NCBI RefSeq assembly: GCF_036226505.1
Contig: NZ_CP108484.1
Span: 6,882,001-6,946,000, forward strand
DNA length: 64,000 nt
Direction of reading: 5' to 3'
Source: Kitasatospora sp. NBC_01246
Lineage (GTDB): Bacteria > Actinomycetota > Actinomycetes > Streptomycetales > Streptomycetaceae
Position 1 is the first letter of the stretch. The number at the start of each line of letters is the position of its first letter. A model generated the notes under the pieces. The model was not told the origin of the DNA, did not search any database, and was given only the letters and a program-made list of their open reading frames with translations. Shown piece by piece: positions 55,037 to 63,301 of the stretch. Position numbers and translations under genes: made by a program.

Positions 55037-56422
55037 TTACACGGGGCGGGCGGCGAGCTCCTTGGCGGCGCGGGCGCAGGCCTGCGCGATCCGGTCCTCG
55101 TTCACCGTGGTCAGCTGCCCCTTCTCCACGACGGCGTTGCCGTTGACGAAGAGGGCGGCCAGCGGCGGCAGGGCGCCGAGGGTGAGCGCGGCGACCGGGT
55201 CGGCGATCGAGGAGTGCATGATGCCGTCGATCTTCCACAGCGCGAGGTCGGCCAGCTTGCCGGCCTCGATCGAGCCGATCTCGTTCTGCCGGCCGAGCAC
55301 CCGGGCGCCGCCCATGGTGCCGAGGCGCAGCGCCTGGCGGCCGGTGAGCGCGGTCGGGTAGCCGTGCAGGCGGTTGATCAGCAGGGCGTTGCGCAGCTCG
55401 GTGCCCAGCTCGCCGGACTCGTTGGAGGCGGTGCCGTCCACCCCGAGGCCGACCGGGACGCCGGCCTTCAGCATGTCGGGGACGCGGGCGATGCCGGCGG
55501 CGAGGCGGGCGTTGGAGGACGGGCAGTGCGCGACACCGGTGCCGGTCTCGGCGAACTTGGCGATGTCCGAGTCGTTCATGTGGACGCAGTGCGCCATCCA
55601 GACGTCCTCGCCGAGCCAGCCCACCGACTCGAAGTAGTCGGTCGGGCCCATCCCGAACAGCTCCTTGCAGAACGCCTCCTCCTCGGCGGTCTCGGAGCCG
55701 TGGGTGTGCAGCCGGACGCCCTTGCGGCGGGCCAGCAGGGCGGCCTCGCGCATCAGCTCGGTGGAGACCGAGAAGGGCGAGCAGGGCGCGATGGCGATCT
55801 GGAGCATCGCGTCGGAGGAGGCGTCGTGGTACTTGTCCACGGCCGCCTCGGAGGCGATCAGGATCTCCTCGGTGTTCTCGACCGCGTGGTCCGGCGGCAG
55901 GCCGCCGTCCTTCTTGCTGCGGTCCATGGAGCCGCGCAGCGCGGTGAAGCGCATGCCGAGCTCCTGGACGGCCTCGATCTCGGCGCCGAGGATGTCGCCG
56001 CCGTCCTTCGGGAAGACGTAGTGGTGGTCGGCGGCGGTGGTGCAGCCGGACTTGAGCAGTGCGGCGGCCGAGCCCTGGGCGGCGGCGTGCACGAGCTTGT
56101 CGTCGATCCGGGCCCAGGTCGGGTAGAGGGCGACCAGCCAGTCGAAGAGGATGTTGTCCTGGGCGAGCCCGCGGGTGATCCACTGGTAGAAGTGGTGGTG
56201 GGTGTTGACCAGGCCGGGGGTGACGAGGTGGCCCTCGCCGTTGATCCGGCGTACCACGTTGTCCAGCCACTGCGGGGCGGGGCCGTCGCCGACCGACTCG
56301 ATCCTGTTGCCGAGGACGACCACGTGGCCGCGGGCGTACTCGGTGTCGTTGGCGTCGACCGTCGCGATCGCGACGTTCTCGATCACGATCCGCTGGTCGG
56401 CGGGTGGGGGCTGGACTGCCAT
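55037..56422 (-). CDS. 8-oxoguanine deaminase (amidohydrolase)
   Basis: A 461-residue amidohydrolase that deaminates 8-oxoguanine (or guanine-like purines) to uric acid. Metal ligands are in TPGLVNTHHHFYQW (about 68-81), LHTHGSE, HCVHMND and the Asp in VGLGVDGTASNES. The close match to the 8-oxoguanine deaminase subfamily and the purine context support that over guanine deaminase or atrazine chlorohydrolase. AGGAG lies 8 bases before the ATG. It follows the NCS2 permease on the minus strand and feeds uricase, also encoded nearby. Confidence 0.92.
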   Translation of the reverse strand: MAVQPPPADQRIVIENVAIATVDANDTEYARGHVVVLGNRIESVGDGPAPQWLDNVVRRINGEGHLVTPGLVNTHHHFYQWITRGLAQDNILFDWLVALYPTWARIDDKLVHAAAQGSAAALLKSGCTTAADHHYVFPKDGGDILGAEIEAVQELGMRFTALRGSMDRSKKDGGLPPDHAVENTEEILIASEAAVDKYHDASSDAMLQIAIAPCSPFSVSTELMREAALLARRKGVRLHTHGSETAEEEAFCKELFGMGPTDYFESVGWLGEDVWMAHCVHMNDSDIAKFAETGTGVAHCPSSNARLAAGIARVPDMLKAGVPVGLGVDGTASNESGELGTELRNALLINRLHGYPTALTGRQALRLGTMGGARVLGRQNEIGSIEAGKLADLALWKIDGIMHSSIADPVAALTLGALPPLAALFVNGNAVVEKGQLTTVNEDRIAQACARAAKELAARPV

Positions 56423-56492
56423 GGTGTTACTCCTATGGGGGGAGGGTTGACGAGGAGCGCGCGATGAGCGGCACGCGCCCCCCGTCAACCGG

Positions 56493-57956
56493 TCAGGACG
56501 GTGTCGCCGTCGGCACCGTCGTGGCGGGGTTCCCGTCGGCCGGCGACCGGCGGGCGACCCCGACGTGGTGGAAGAGCAGGTTGAGCAGGACGGCCATCAC
56601 GCTGCCGGCCGATATCCCGGAGTGCAGCAGGGTGCGGACGGCCTCCGGGAAGGCGTCGTAGAAGGTCGGTACCGCGATCGGTATGATCCCGACCCCGAGC
56701 GCGACCGACACCAGGATGGTGTTCGAGCTGGACTCCATGCCGGCCTCCGCGAGGGTGCGGATGCCGCTCGCCGCGACCGTGCCGAAGAGCACGATCCCGG
56801 CGCCGCCCAGGACGGGCTGCGGCACCAGCGAGACGACCGACCCGAGCACCGGGAAGAGCCCGAGCAGGATCAGGATCCCGCCGCCGGCCGCGACCACGAA
56901 GCGGCTGCGGATCTTCGTCAGCGCCACCAGCCCGATGTTCTGGGCGAAGGCACTGGCGGCGAAGCCGTTGAAGACCGGGCTCAGCGCGGTGGCCAGGCCG
57001 TCCGCCCGCAGGCCGGCGGCGAGGGTGGCCTCGTCGGCCTGACGGTCGACGATCTTGCCGAGCGCCAGCATGTCGGCGGTGGACTCGGTCATCGAGACCA
57101 CCATGACGATGCAGAGCGAGACGATCGCGGCCGCGTCGAACACGGGGGCGCCGAAGTGGAACGGGGAGGGGAGCGCGAAGACCTTCGCGTCCTGTACCGC
57201 GCCGAAGTCGGCCAGGCCCAGCGGGAAGGCGAGCAGGGTGCCGAACGCCAGCCCGACGAGCAGCGAGAGCTGCTGCCAGAAGCCGCGCAGCAGCCGGTTG
57301 CAGAGCACCACCGCGAGGAGGGTGATCGCGGCGAGGCCGATGGCCCGCATGGACCCGAATCCCGGGGCGCCCGGCGATCCGCCGCGCGCCCAGTTCACCG
57401 CCACCGGCAGGAGGGACACCCCGATGAGGGTGATCACGGTGCCCTGGACGACCGGTGGGAAGAACCTGATCAGCTTGCAGAAGTACGGCGCCGCGAGGAA
57501 GCACAGGAGCCCCGCGACGATCACCGCTCCGAAGATCACCGGGAGGGCGTCCTTCGGTCCGTGCTCCTTGGCTATGGCGATCATGGGCGCGACGCCCGCG
57601 AACGAGACGCCGTTCACGAACGGGAGCCGCGCGCCGATCTTCCAGATGCCGAGGGTCTGCAGGAGGGTGGCCAGTCCGGCGGTGAACAGGCTGGCCGAGA
57701 TGAGCAGGGCGAGTTCGGTGGGGGAGAGCCCCACGCCGGCGCCGACGATGAGTGGAGGAGCTACGACTCCCGCGTACATCGCGGCGACGTGCTGCAGACC
57801 GGTGGAGACCAGCTTCACCGTCGGCAGCATCTCGTCCACGGGGTGGACTCCCGGCCCGGAAGGGGTGTCGGGGAGGTGGGTTGACACACCGTCCGGACCG
57901 GGTGGTCTTTCTGGGGTGGAACCGCCGTCTGTGGTGCGGGTGGAACGGAGTGCCAT
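56493..57956 (-). CDS. NCS2-family xanthine/uric acid permease
   Basis: A 487-residue transporter with about 14 membrane helices. The NCS2 signature QNIGLVALTKIRSR is intact, as are the first-helix QHVAAMYAG and the TESTADMLALG loop that carries the substrate-binding acidic residue. Such proteins import xanthine or urate with protons. The first 45 residues are a cytoplasmic Pro/Thr/Gly tail. ATG 57956 has AGAGGGG upstream. It sits between uricase and 8-oxoguanine deaminase on the same strand, so it most likely supplies purines to that pathway. Confidence 0.94.
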   Translation of the reverse strand: MALRSTRTTDGGSTPERPPGPDGVSTHLPDTPSGPGVHPVDEMLPTVKLVSTGLQHVAAMYAGVVAPPLIVGAGVGLSPTELALLISASLFTAGLATLLQTLGIWKIGARLPFVNGVSFAGVAPMIAIAKEHGPKDALPVIFGAVIVAGLLCFLAAPYFCKLIRFFPPVVQGTVITLIGVSLLPVAVNWARGGSPGAPGFGSMRAIGLAAITLLAVVLCNRLLRGFWQQLSLLVGLAFGTLLAFPLGLADFGAVQDAKVFALPSPFHFGAPVFDAAAIVSLCIVMVVSMTESTADMLALGKIVDRQADEATLAAGLRADGLATALSPVFNGFAASAFAQNIGLVALTKIRSRFVVAAGGGILILLGLFPVLGSVVSLVPQPVLGGAGIVLFGTVAASGIRTLAEAGMESSSNTILVSVALGVGIIPIAVPTFYDAFPEAVRTLLHSGISAGSVMAVLLNLLFHHVGVARRSPADGNPATTVPTATPS

Positions 57957-58221
57957 GTCGAGCCCCTCTTGTGCCCTGGCTCTCGGCGCGCCCGCGGCGC
58001 TGGAGATCCCCCGAGGGCGGGACGGCGGAGCAAGGATCCCTCGGGACGCTTCTCCAGCACCCCGGGCCGGCCGCCGTGAGGCGGGCACGATCTCCGGTGG
58101 GTGGGGGGTGGAGAAACTGCTGGTGCAGGAGTTGCGGGTACTGCGAACCGTCCGGTGCCGGCCGGCCGTGGGAGGCCGGGGGGTGCGGTGGTGCCGGACG
58201 GGGTCCATGGGTGGGGAACGG

Positions 58222-59136
58222 TCAGGCGACCGGGATCACCGGGACGACGCCCTCGCGGTGCACGGTGCCCTCGATCAGGCCGTACATCCGGTCGGCGGCG
58301 TAGTAGACCTCGTTGTCGTTCTTGAGGCCGAACGGCTCCAGGTCGACCAGGAAGTGGTGCTTGTTGGGCAGCTCCAGGCGGACCTCGTCCACCTCGGCGC
58401 GGTTGTTCAGGACCCGGGTGCCCATCGAGTGCAGGGTCTGCTGCAGCGAGTAGGAGTAGGTCTCGGCGAAGGCCTCCAGGAGGTGGCGCCGCACATGGGT
58501 GTAGGAGCGGTTCCAGTTGGGCTGGGGCTCCTCGTCCCGGCCGTCGAAGCCGTACTTCCAGCGGGCCGTCACCTGGGTGGCGAGGATCCGGTCGTACGCC
58601 TCCTGGAGGGTGGTGTACTTGTCCTTGATGTAGCCCCAGAACTCCGAGTTGGTGGAGTTCATCACCACGAGGTCCTTGAGGCCCGAGATCACCTGGACGG
58701 TCTCACCGTCGTAGACGACCTCGCAGGTGCGGGTCTCGCCGCCGTTGCGGACGAACGAGTGGCCGACCTCCTCCGAGCCGATGAAGCGCGCGGAGTTGTC
58801 CGGGGTCTTGATCCGGTCCCAGGTGTACTCCTCGATCCGGATCCGGGCCCGGTGGATCGGCTCGTTGTTGTCCACGAAGTGCTTCGCCAGCGTGATGCCG
58901 AACTGCTCCGCGGACTCGATCCCGTACTCCTTCGCGAAGGCGAAGACGGTGTTCTTGGTGGTGTCGGTGGGCAGGCAGTTGGCGTTGGAGCCGGTGAGGT
59001 GGACGTCGTCGAGGTCACCGGAGAGGGCGACCGAGACGTTCAGGTCCTTGATCTCGTGACGGGTGCTGTCACGGTAGACGCGGACGATGCGGTTCTCCGC
59101 CTTGCCGTACTGGTTCTGACCGAGCACGTGGGCCAT
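58222..59136 (-). CDS. urate oxidase (uricase)
   Basis: A 304-residue cofactor-free uricase: urate plus O2 to 5-hydroxyisourate. Family features are VLGQNQYGKAENRIVRVYRD with the catalytic Lys, LPTDTTKNTVFAFAKEYGI with the catalytic Thr and the substrate-binding Phe/Arg region, LKDLVVMNSTNSEFWGY, and KHHFLVDLEPFGLKNDNEVY near the end. Length is typical. GGGAG lies 6-7 bases before ATG 59136. The HIU hydrolase gene ends 26 bases upstream, so they share an operon. Confidence 0.97.
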   Translation of the reverse strand: MAHVLGQNQYGKAENRIVRVYRDSTRHEIKDLNVSVALSGDLDDVHLTGSNANCLPTDTTKNTVFAFAKEYGIESAEQFGITLAKHFVDNNEPIHRARIRIEEYTWDRIKTPDNSARFIGSEEVGHSFVRNGGETRTCEVVYDGETVQVISGLKDLVVMNSTNSEFWGYIKDKYTTLQEAYDRILATQVTARWKYGFDGRDEEPQPNWNRSYTHVRRHLLEAFAETYSYSLQQTLHSMGTRVLNNRAEVDEVRLELPNKHHFLVDLEPFGLKNDNEVYYAADRMYGLIEGTVHREGVVPVIPVA

Positions 59137-59162
59137 GACAGGCTCCCAATCAATCAAGCGGT

Positions 59163-59498
59163 CTAGCTTCCGCGGTAGACCGAGTATCCGAACGGGTTCA
59201 GCAGCAGCGGCACGTGGTAGTGGTGCTGCGCGGGTGCGACCGTGAAGACGATCGCGACCTCGGGGAAGAACGGCGGCTCCGCGGAGGTGCGCGCGTAGTA
59301 CGCGGCGGTGTCGAAGAGCAGCCGGACGACCGAGCCCGCCTCCGCGGCCGGCAGGTCCTTGGCCCGGCCGTCGGAGTCCGTGGCGGAGGTGCCGAGCACC
59401 TTCCAGCCACCCTCGGTGTGCAGTGCGAGCTCGACCGGGACACCCTCGGCCGGGCGGCCGAGGCTGGTGTCGAGCACGTGGGTGGAGATGCCAGTCAT
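59163..59498 (-). CDS. uraH: 5-hydroxyisourate hydrolase
   Basis: A 111-residue transthyretin-fold HIU hydrolase. The active-site residues appear as His in STHVLDTSLGRPA (residue 7), Arg in the middle region (DGRAKDLP), His in HHYHVPLLLNPFGYS and the invariant C-terminal YRGS. It converts 5-hydroxyisourate, the uricase product, to OHCU. It lies between the OHCU decarboxylase and uricase genes, so three consecutive steps are together. Three copies of TACGTCG (59534-59556) lie just before its start. Confidence 0.97.
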   Translation of the reverse strand: MTGISTHVLDTSLGRPAEGVPVELALHTEGGWKVLGTSATDSDGRAKDLPAAEAGSVVRLLFDTAAYYARTSAEPPFFPEVAIVFTVAPAQHHYHVPLLLNPFGYSVYRGS

Positions 59499-59574
59499 GG
59501 GTGAAGTGACCTTACTGATGGCAGATGTGACGGTACGTCGATACGTCGGTACGTCGAAAGTAGCCGACGACGGG

Positions 59575-60078
59575 TCAGTTCTCGTCGAGCAGTCGGTTGA
59601 TCCGAATGTCGTTGATCTTGCGCAGCTCGCCCCGGACGAGCTCCGCCTCGGTGGCGGCGTCGTTCGGGAAGCGCTCCCGCAGGGCGGCGAGCATGGTGTC
59701 CGCGGTGCGGCCGGTCGCGCAGATCAGGAACACATGGCCGAACTTGGCCTCGTAGGCGGTGTTGGCCCGGTGCAGTTCGTCGAGGAGTGCGGTGTCCACT
59801 CCCCGGATGCCGGCCTGTTCGCGCTCGGAGGTGGCGTCACCCGCCTTGGGCGTGCCGATCCGGGCGTGGCCGGCCATCGCGTCGCGCAGGTCGGCGGCCG
59901 TCAGTGCGGCCATGGCCGTCGCGTTGGCGTCGAGCAGGGCGGCGCGGTCCGGCCAGGGCCGGGCCGATGCCACGGCGTCGGCCCAGGTGGGGCTGGAGCA
60001 GACCTCCAGCAGGAGCTCTCTCAGCTCGGCGGCGTCGGCCGCCGCCAGGGCGTCAAGGGCGTGAGGGTGGTTGGTCAC
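59575..60078 (-). CDS. uraD: OHCU decarboxylase
   Basis: A 167-residue 2-oxo-4-hydroxy-4-carboxy-5-ureidoimidazoline decarboxylase, giving S-allantoin. It has AMAGHARIGTPKAGDATSER (the usual HPRIG is HARIG here, keeping the catalytic His), EQAGIRGVD and NTAYEAKFGHVFLICATGRT. The substrate residues Glu and Arg seem present. GTG 60078 has AGGAGG 7 bases upstream. It is the first gene of the leftward purine operon, with an AllR-like dyad (60138-60152) 60 bases before it. Confidence 0.95.
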   Translation of the reverse strand: MTNHPHALDALAAADAAELRELLLEVCSSPTWADAVASARPWPDRAALLDANATAMAALTAADLRDAMAGHARIGTPKAGDATSEREQAGIRGVDTALLDELHRANTAYEAKFGHVFLICATGRTADTMLAALRERFPNDAATEAELVRGELRKINDIRINRLLDEN

Positions 60079-60137
60079 GGGTGGACCTCCTGAAGAGTGG
60101 TGCCACCCGCACAAGCTAGATCCACCCAACCGGGCCG

Positions 60138-60152
60138 TCAACACTTTGTTGA
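60138..60152. promoter_or_regulatory. AllR-like operator before uraD operon
   Basis: TCAACACTTTGTTGA, dyad arms TCAAC/GTTGA with a 5-base centre, 60 bases before the OHCU decarboxylase start. Same pattern as 52472-52486 and 61048-61062. Confidence 0.7.
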
Positions 60153-60303
60153 ACGGTTGGTGGTTACGTTTTGAACCGGCCCCGGTTGCCGGGCCGTTTC
60201 GTGTGCGATGAGACAAGTGTGCCCCGCCGGGGGCTGATGAAGACTGGCCGGGCCGGCGGGGCACACCCGGTCGGCCGACGCGGCCGACCGGGGCGTCGCA
60301 CGC

Positions 60304-60684
60304 TCAGCCGGACTTCGTGCCGTCCTGGCGGTTGAGGTAGTTGTACACGGTGAAGCGGCTCACGCCGAGCGCCGAGGCGACCGTCTCCACCCCGTGGCGG
60401 ACGGTGAAGGCGCCCCGCTCCTCCAGCAGGGCGACCACGCGCTGCTTCTCCCAGCGGTCCAGCTCGGCCAGCGGCCGGCCGTCGAACTGGCGGGCCATCT
60501 CGGTCAGTAGCCGGTCCAGCGCACTGCTCAGGTGGGGCAGCCGGACGGCCAGGGCCGGGGTGCCCTCCCACTCCAGCAGGACGTCCTCGGCCTTCGCCTC
60601 CGCCAGCGGCACGGGCGTCGCGCCGACGGCCTCCAGCAGCGGCTTTATCGCGGCGGCGAGGGGGTGGTCCACGTGCTCGGTCAC
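60304..60684 (-). CDS. helix-turn-helix regulator-like protein of purine region
   Basis: A 126-residue protein whose C-terminus is a Fis/HTH_8-type DNA-binding motif: LEERGAFTVRHGVETVASAL then GVSRFTVYNYLNR (to about residue 120). The N-terminal 70 residues are helical with AAAIKPLLEAVGATPVPLAE. It resembles the C-terminal end of DauR/YheO-like regulators without their sensor domain; the family is not certain. Its GTG overlaps the stop of the thiamine-binding-like gene (GTGA). It may help control the adjacent uraD operon. Confidence 0.85.
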   Translation of the reverse strand: MTEHVDHPLAAAIKPLLEAVGATPVPLAEAKAEDVLLEWEGTPALAVRLPHLSSALDRLLTEMARQFDGRPLAELDRWEKQRVVALLEERGAFTVRHGVETVASALGVSRFTVYNYLNRQDGTKSG

Positions 60685-60935
60685 GGCGTACCGCCCTCCT
60701 CGCCCAGCACGCTGACCTGGACCGAGATCCGGGTCGCGCCGGCGTCCAGGGTCTCCCGGAGCAGCTTGGTCACGGCGGCCAGGACCTGGTCGGCCTCGCC
60801 CTCCGCGCCGGTTCCGAAGGGGCCGACCGCGACGGCCAGGCCGGCTTCGTCGACCACCTTCCGGGCCGCCACGGCGTGCTCCGGGAACGTGTCCAGTTCG
60901 AACGGTTCTGTCGTGAACTCCACCATCAATCGCAC
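60681..60935 (-). CDS. MTH1187/YkoF-type thiamine-binding-like protein
   Basis: An 84-residue ferredoxin-like-fold protein: MVEFTTEPFELDTFPEHAVA, GLAVAVGPFGTGAEGEADQV, LDAGATRISVQVSV. This is the pattern of the MTH1187/YkoF group, some of which bind thiamine; the role in this region is unknown. GTG 60935 (sequence MRLMVEF) is chosen, with ATG 60926 as an alternative; TACAGT lies 6 bases upstream as a possible leaderless -10 box. It overlaps the HTH gene by four bases. Confidence 0.82.
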   Translation of the reverse strand: MRLMVEFTTEPFELDTFPEHAVAARKVVDEAGLAVAVGPFGTGAEGEADQVLAAVTKLLRETLDAGATRISVQVSVLGEEGGTP

Positions 60936-61047
60936 CCGCTCACTGTAGCGAGCGGGAGCGCGGCCGGTCATCGGGCGGTCGGCCGCCGGGGGGCGGCTGG
61001 TCGATCGAACAGCGCGGGCCCGGTGCGGGGGATCGGCTTCGGCCTCT

Positions 61048-61062
61048 TCAACAAATTGTTGC
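61048..61062. promoter_or_regulatory. AllR-like operator before hyi-glxR
   Basis: TCAACAAATTGTTGC contains the perfect 13-base palindrome CAACAA-A-TTGTTG (61049-61061). TTGACA (61070-61075) follows, with CATGCT 18 bases on, as a likely promoter of the rightward operon. The site also faces the leftward pair ending at 60304. Confidence 0.72.
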
Positions 61063-61172
61063 GACGGTCTTGACACTCGCTCGACGGGCCGGACATGCTT
61101 CCACCAAGCAGAATCCCTCTTCCGGATCGTGGAAGTTGCGGATAGACGGAAGAGAGATGAGAGGTGATTGAC

Positions 61173-62006
61173 GTGACTGCCGCCTCCGCGCACAGCTTCA
61201 CCGTCAACCTGTCGATCCTGTTCGGCGAGCTCCCGCTCCTGGAGCGCCCGGCCGCTGCCGCGGCCGCCGGCTTCACCGCCGCCGAGCTGTGGTGGCCGTT
61301 CGGCGAGGAGCACGCCCCGTCCGAGGCCGAGCTGGACGCGCTCCGCAAGGCCTTCGGCGACGCCGGCGTGCGGCTGACCGGTCTCAACTTCCTGGACGAC
61401 CTCAGCAAGGGCGCCCGCGGCACCGTCTCGGTCCCGGCCGAGAAGGAGCGCTTCCGGGCCAACGTGCCGGTCGCCGCCGGGCTGGCCGCCTCGCTCGGCA
61501 CCACGGCGCTCAACGCGCTCTACGGCAACCGGATCGAGGGCGTGGACCCGGCCGAGCAGGACGCGCTCGCGCTGGAGAACCTCGTCGTCGCCGCGCGGGC
61601 CGCCCACGAGATCGGCGCCGTCCTGCTGATCGAGGCGCTGAACAAGCCCGAGTCCCCGGACTACCCGCTGGTCTCCGCGGCCGCCGCGGTCGAGGTGGTC
61701 GACAAGGTCAACGCCGCGACCGGCCTGGGCAACGCCAAGTTCCTCTGCGACCTCTACCACCTGGCCATGAACGGCGAGGACCTGGCGGCCGTGATCGACA
61801 CCTACGCCGACCGCTTCGGCCACGTGCAGATCGCCGACAACCCCGGCCGCAACGAGCCGGGCACCGGCGGGCTGGACTTCGAGGACCTCTTCGCCCGGCT
61901 GACCGCCGCCGGCTACACCGGCCGGATCGGCCTGGAGTACCGCCCGGCGGGCGGCGTCAGCGCCGACAGCTTCGAGTGGCTCCCGCGCGAGCACCGCGCC
62001 GGCTAG
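61173..62006 (+). CDS. hyi: hydroxypyruvate isomerase
   Basis: A 277-residue TIM-barrel isomerase interconverting hydroxypyruvate and tartronate semialdehyde. Features: FTVNLSILFGELPLLERPAA, AELWWPFGEE, LNALYGNRIEGVDP, VLLIEALNKPESPDYPL with a metal-binding Glu, FLCDLYHLAMNGEDL and HVQIADNPGRNEPGTGGLDF, all typical of Hyi. GTG 61173 has GAGAGGTGAT upstream; GTG 61164 is a possible alternative. First gene of hyi-glxR(-glycerate kinase), the glycerate branch for glyoxylate. Confidence 0.94.
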   Translation: MTAASAHSFTVNLSILFGELPLLERPAAAAAAGFTAAELWWPFGEEHAPSEAELDALRKAFGDAGVRLTGLNFLDDLSKGARGTVSVPAEKERFRANVPVAAGLAASLGTTALNALYGNRIEGVDPAEQDALALENLVVAARAAHEIGAVLLIEALNKPESPDYPLVSAAAAVEVVDKVNAATGLGNAKFLCDLYHLAMNGEDLAAVIDTYADRFGHVQIADNPGRNEPGTGGLDFEDLFARLTAAGYTGRIGLEYRPAGGVSADSFEWLPREHRAG

Positions 62007-62064
62007 CGCACCGCGCTCCGGCAGCCACCGCACCCCACCCCACCACGGACAAAGGAACGACGCG

Positions 62065-62952
62065 ATGAGCCGCAAGATCGCCTTCATCGGCCTCGGCATC
62101 ATGGGCAGCCCGATGGCCGCCAACCTCGTCAAGGCCGGCCACCACGTCACCGGCTACAACCTCACCCAGCCGCAGATCGACGCGCTGGTCGCGGTCGGCG
62201 GCCACGGTGCGAGCAGCATCGCGGACGCGGTGAAGGACGCCGAGGTCGTCATCACCATGGTCCCGGCTGACCCGCACGTCGAGCAGGCCGTCCTGGGCGA
62301 GGGCGGGGTGCTGGAGAACGTGCGGCCCGGCACGCTCGTCATCGACATGTCGAGCATCACCCCGCAGACCTCGATCAAGGTCGAGGCCGCCGCCAAGGAG
62401 AAGGGCGTCCGCACCCTGGACGCGCCGGTCTCCGGCGGCGAGGCCGGCGCCGTCGAGGCGGTGCTGTCGATCATGGTCGGCGGCGCGGCCGAGGACTTCG
62501 CCGAGGCGAAGCCGCTGTTCGACGTGCTGGGCACCACGGTCGTCCACGTCGGCCCGGCCGGCGCCGGCCAGACCGTCAAGGCCGCCAACCAGCTGATCGT
62601 CGCCGTCAACATCCAGGTGCTGGCCGAGGCCGTGGTGTTCCTGGAGAACGCCGGCGTCGACCTCGCGGCCGCGCTGGACGTGCTCGGCGGCGGCCTGGCC
62701 GGCTCCACGGTGCTGAACCGCAAGAAGGCGAACATGCTGAACCGCGAGTTCGCGCCGGGCTTCCGGATCGACCTGCACCACAAGGACATGGGCATCGTCA
62801 CCGACGCCGCCCGTGCCGTCGGTGCCGCGCTGCCGGTCGGTGCGGTGGTGGCCCAGCTGGTCGCCTCCGCCCGCGCCAACGGCGACGGTTCGCTGGACCA
62901 CTCGGCGCTGCTGCGCGGCGTCGAGCGGCTCTCCGGCCGCGAGCTCGCGTGA
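62065..62952 (+). CDS. glxR: 2-hydroxy-3-oxopropionate reductase
   Basis: A 295-residue beta-hydroxyacid dehydrogenase reducing tartronate semialdehyde to D-glycerate. It has the Rossmann motif FIGLGIMGSPMAANLVKAGH (7-26), the substrate motif DAPVSGGEAGA (about 120-130) and the catalytic Lys in AGAGQTVKAANQ (about 172). DLHHKDMGIV near residue 235 is typical of this subfamily. AAAGGA precedes the ATG. It is 58 bases after hyi and acts on its product. Confidence 0.96.
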   Translation: MSRKIAFIGLGIMGSPMAANLVKAGHHVTGYNLTQPQIDALVAVGGHGASSIADAVKDAEVVITMVPADPHVEQAVLGEGGVLENVRPGTLVIDMSSITPQTSIKVEAAAKEKGVRTLDAPVSGGEAGAVEAVLSIMVGGAAEDFAEAKPLFDVLGTTVVHVGPAGAGQTVKAANQLIVAVNIQVLAEAVVFLENAGVDLAAALDVLGGGLAGSTVLNRKKANMLNREFAPGFRIDLHHKDMGIVTDAARAVGAALPVGAVVAQLVASARANGDGSLDHSALLRGVERLSGRELA

Positions 62953-63301
62953 CGCTCGCGGGACCGGCGGTACCCCCGCGGTACCTCTGAGACTCCTCCT
63001 GGTGGCGTGTACCTCACCGGTCGTGCCCGCGCCACCAGGAGGCCAGACCCGATCGGCAGGCGGGCCGGGGCTCATCCGCCTCCTGCCGATCGACCAAACC
63101 GGCGGCGCGCACTCCCTGTCGGGGGCACTTCGGTCGTGCCCGCGCGCCGCCCGGCCCCCTCCCTCGCCGAGGGGAGCCCCTCGTACGTCGGAAGCGGGAC
63201 GAGGGGAACGGCGGGGAGGGGGCCGCACCCCGCGTCCCGGCCTCCCGGGGCACATGCTTGACGAACCAGCGCCAGAACCGTCCGGAAGTGAGGCCCGCAC
63301 C
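62953..63301. other. 349-base gap between glxR and glycerate kinase
   Basis: It holds two inverted repeats (62995-63042 and 63051-63091, GATCGGCAGG with its complement) consistent with termination of hyi-glxR. No convincing promoter or small gene was seen, so whether the kinase is separately transcribed is open. Confidence 0.5.
62995..63042 (+). terminator. inverted repeat after glxR
   Basis: CCTCCTGGTGGCG (62995-63007) and its exact complement (63030-63042), 22-base loop. Confidence 0.55.
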
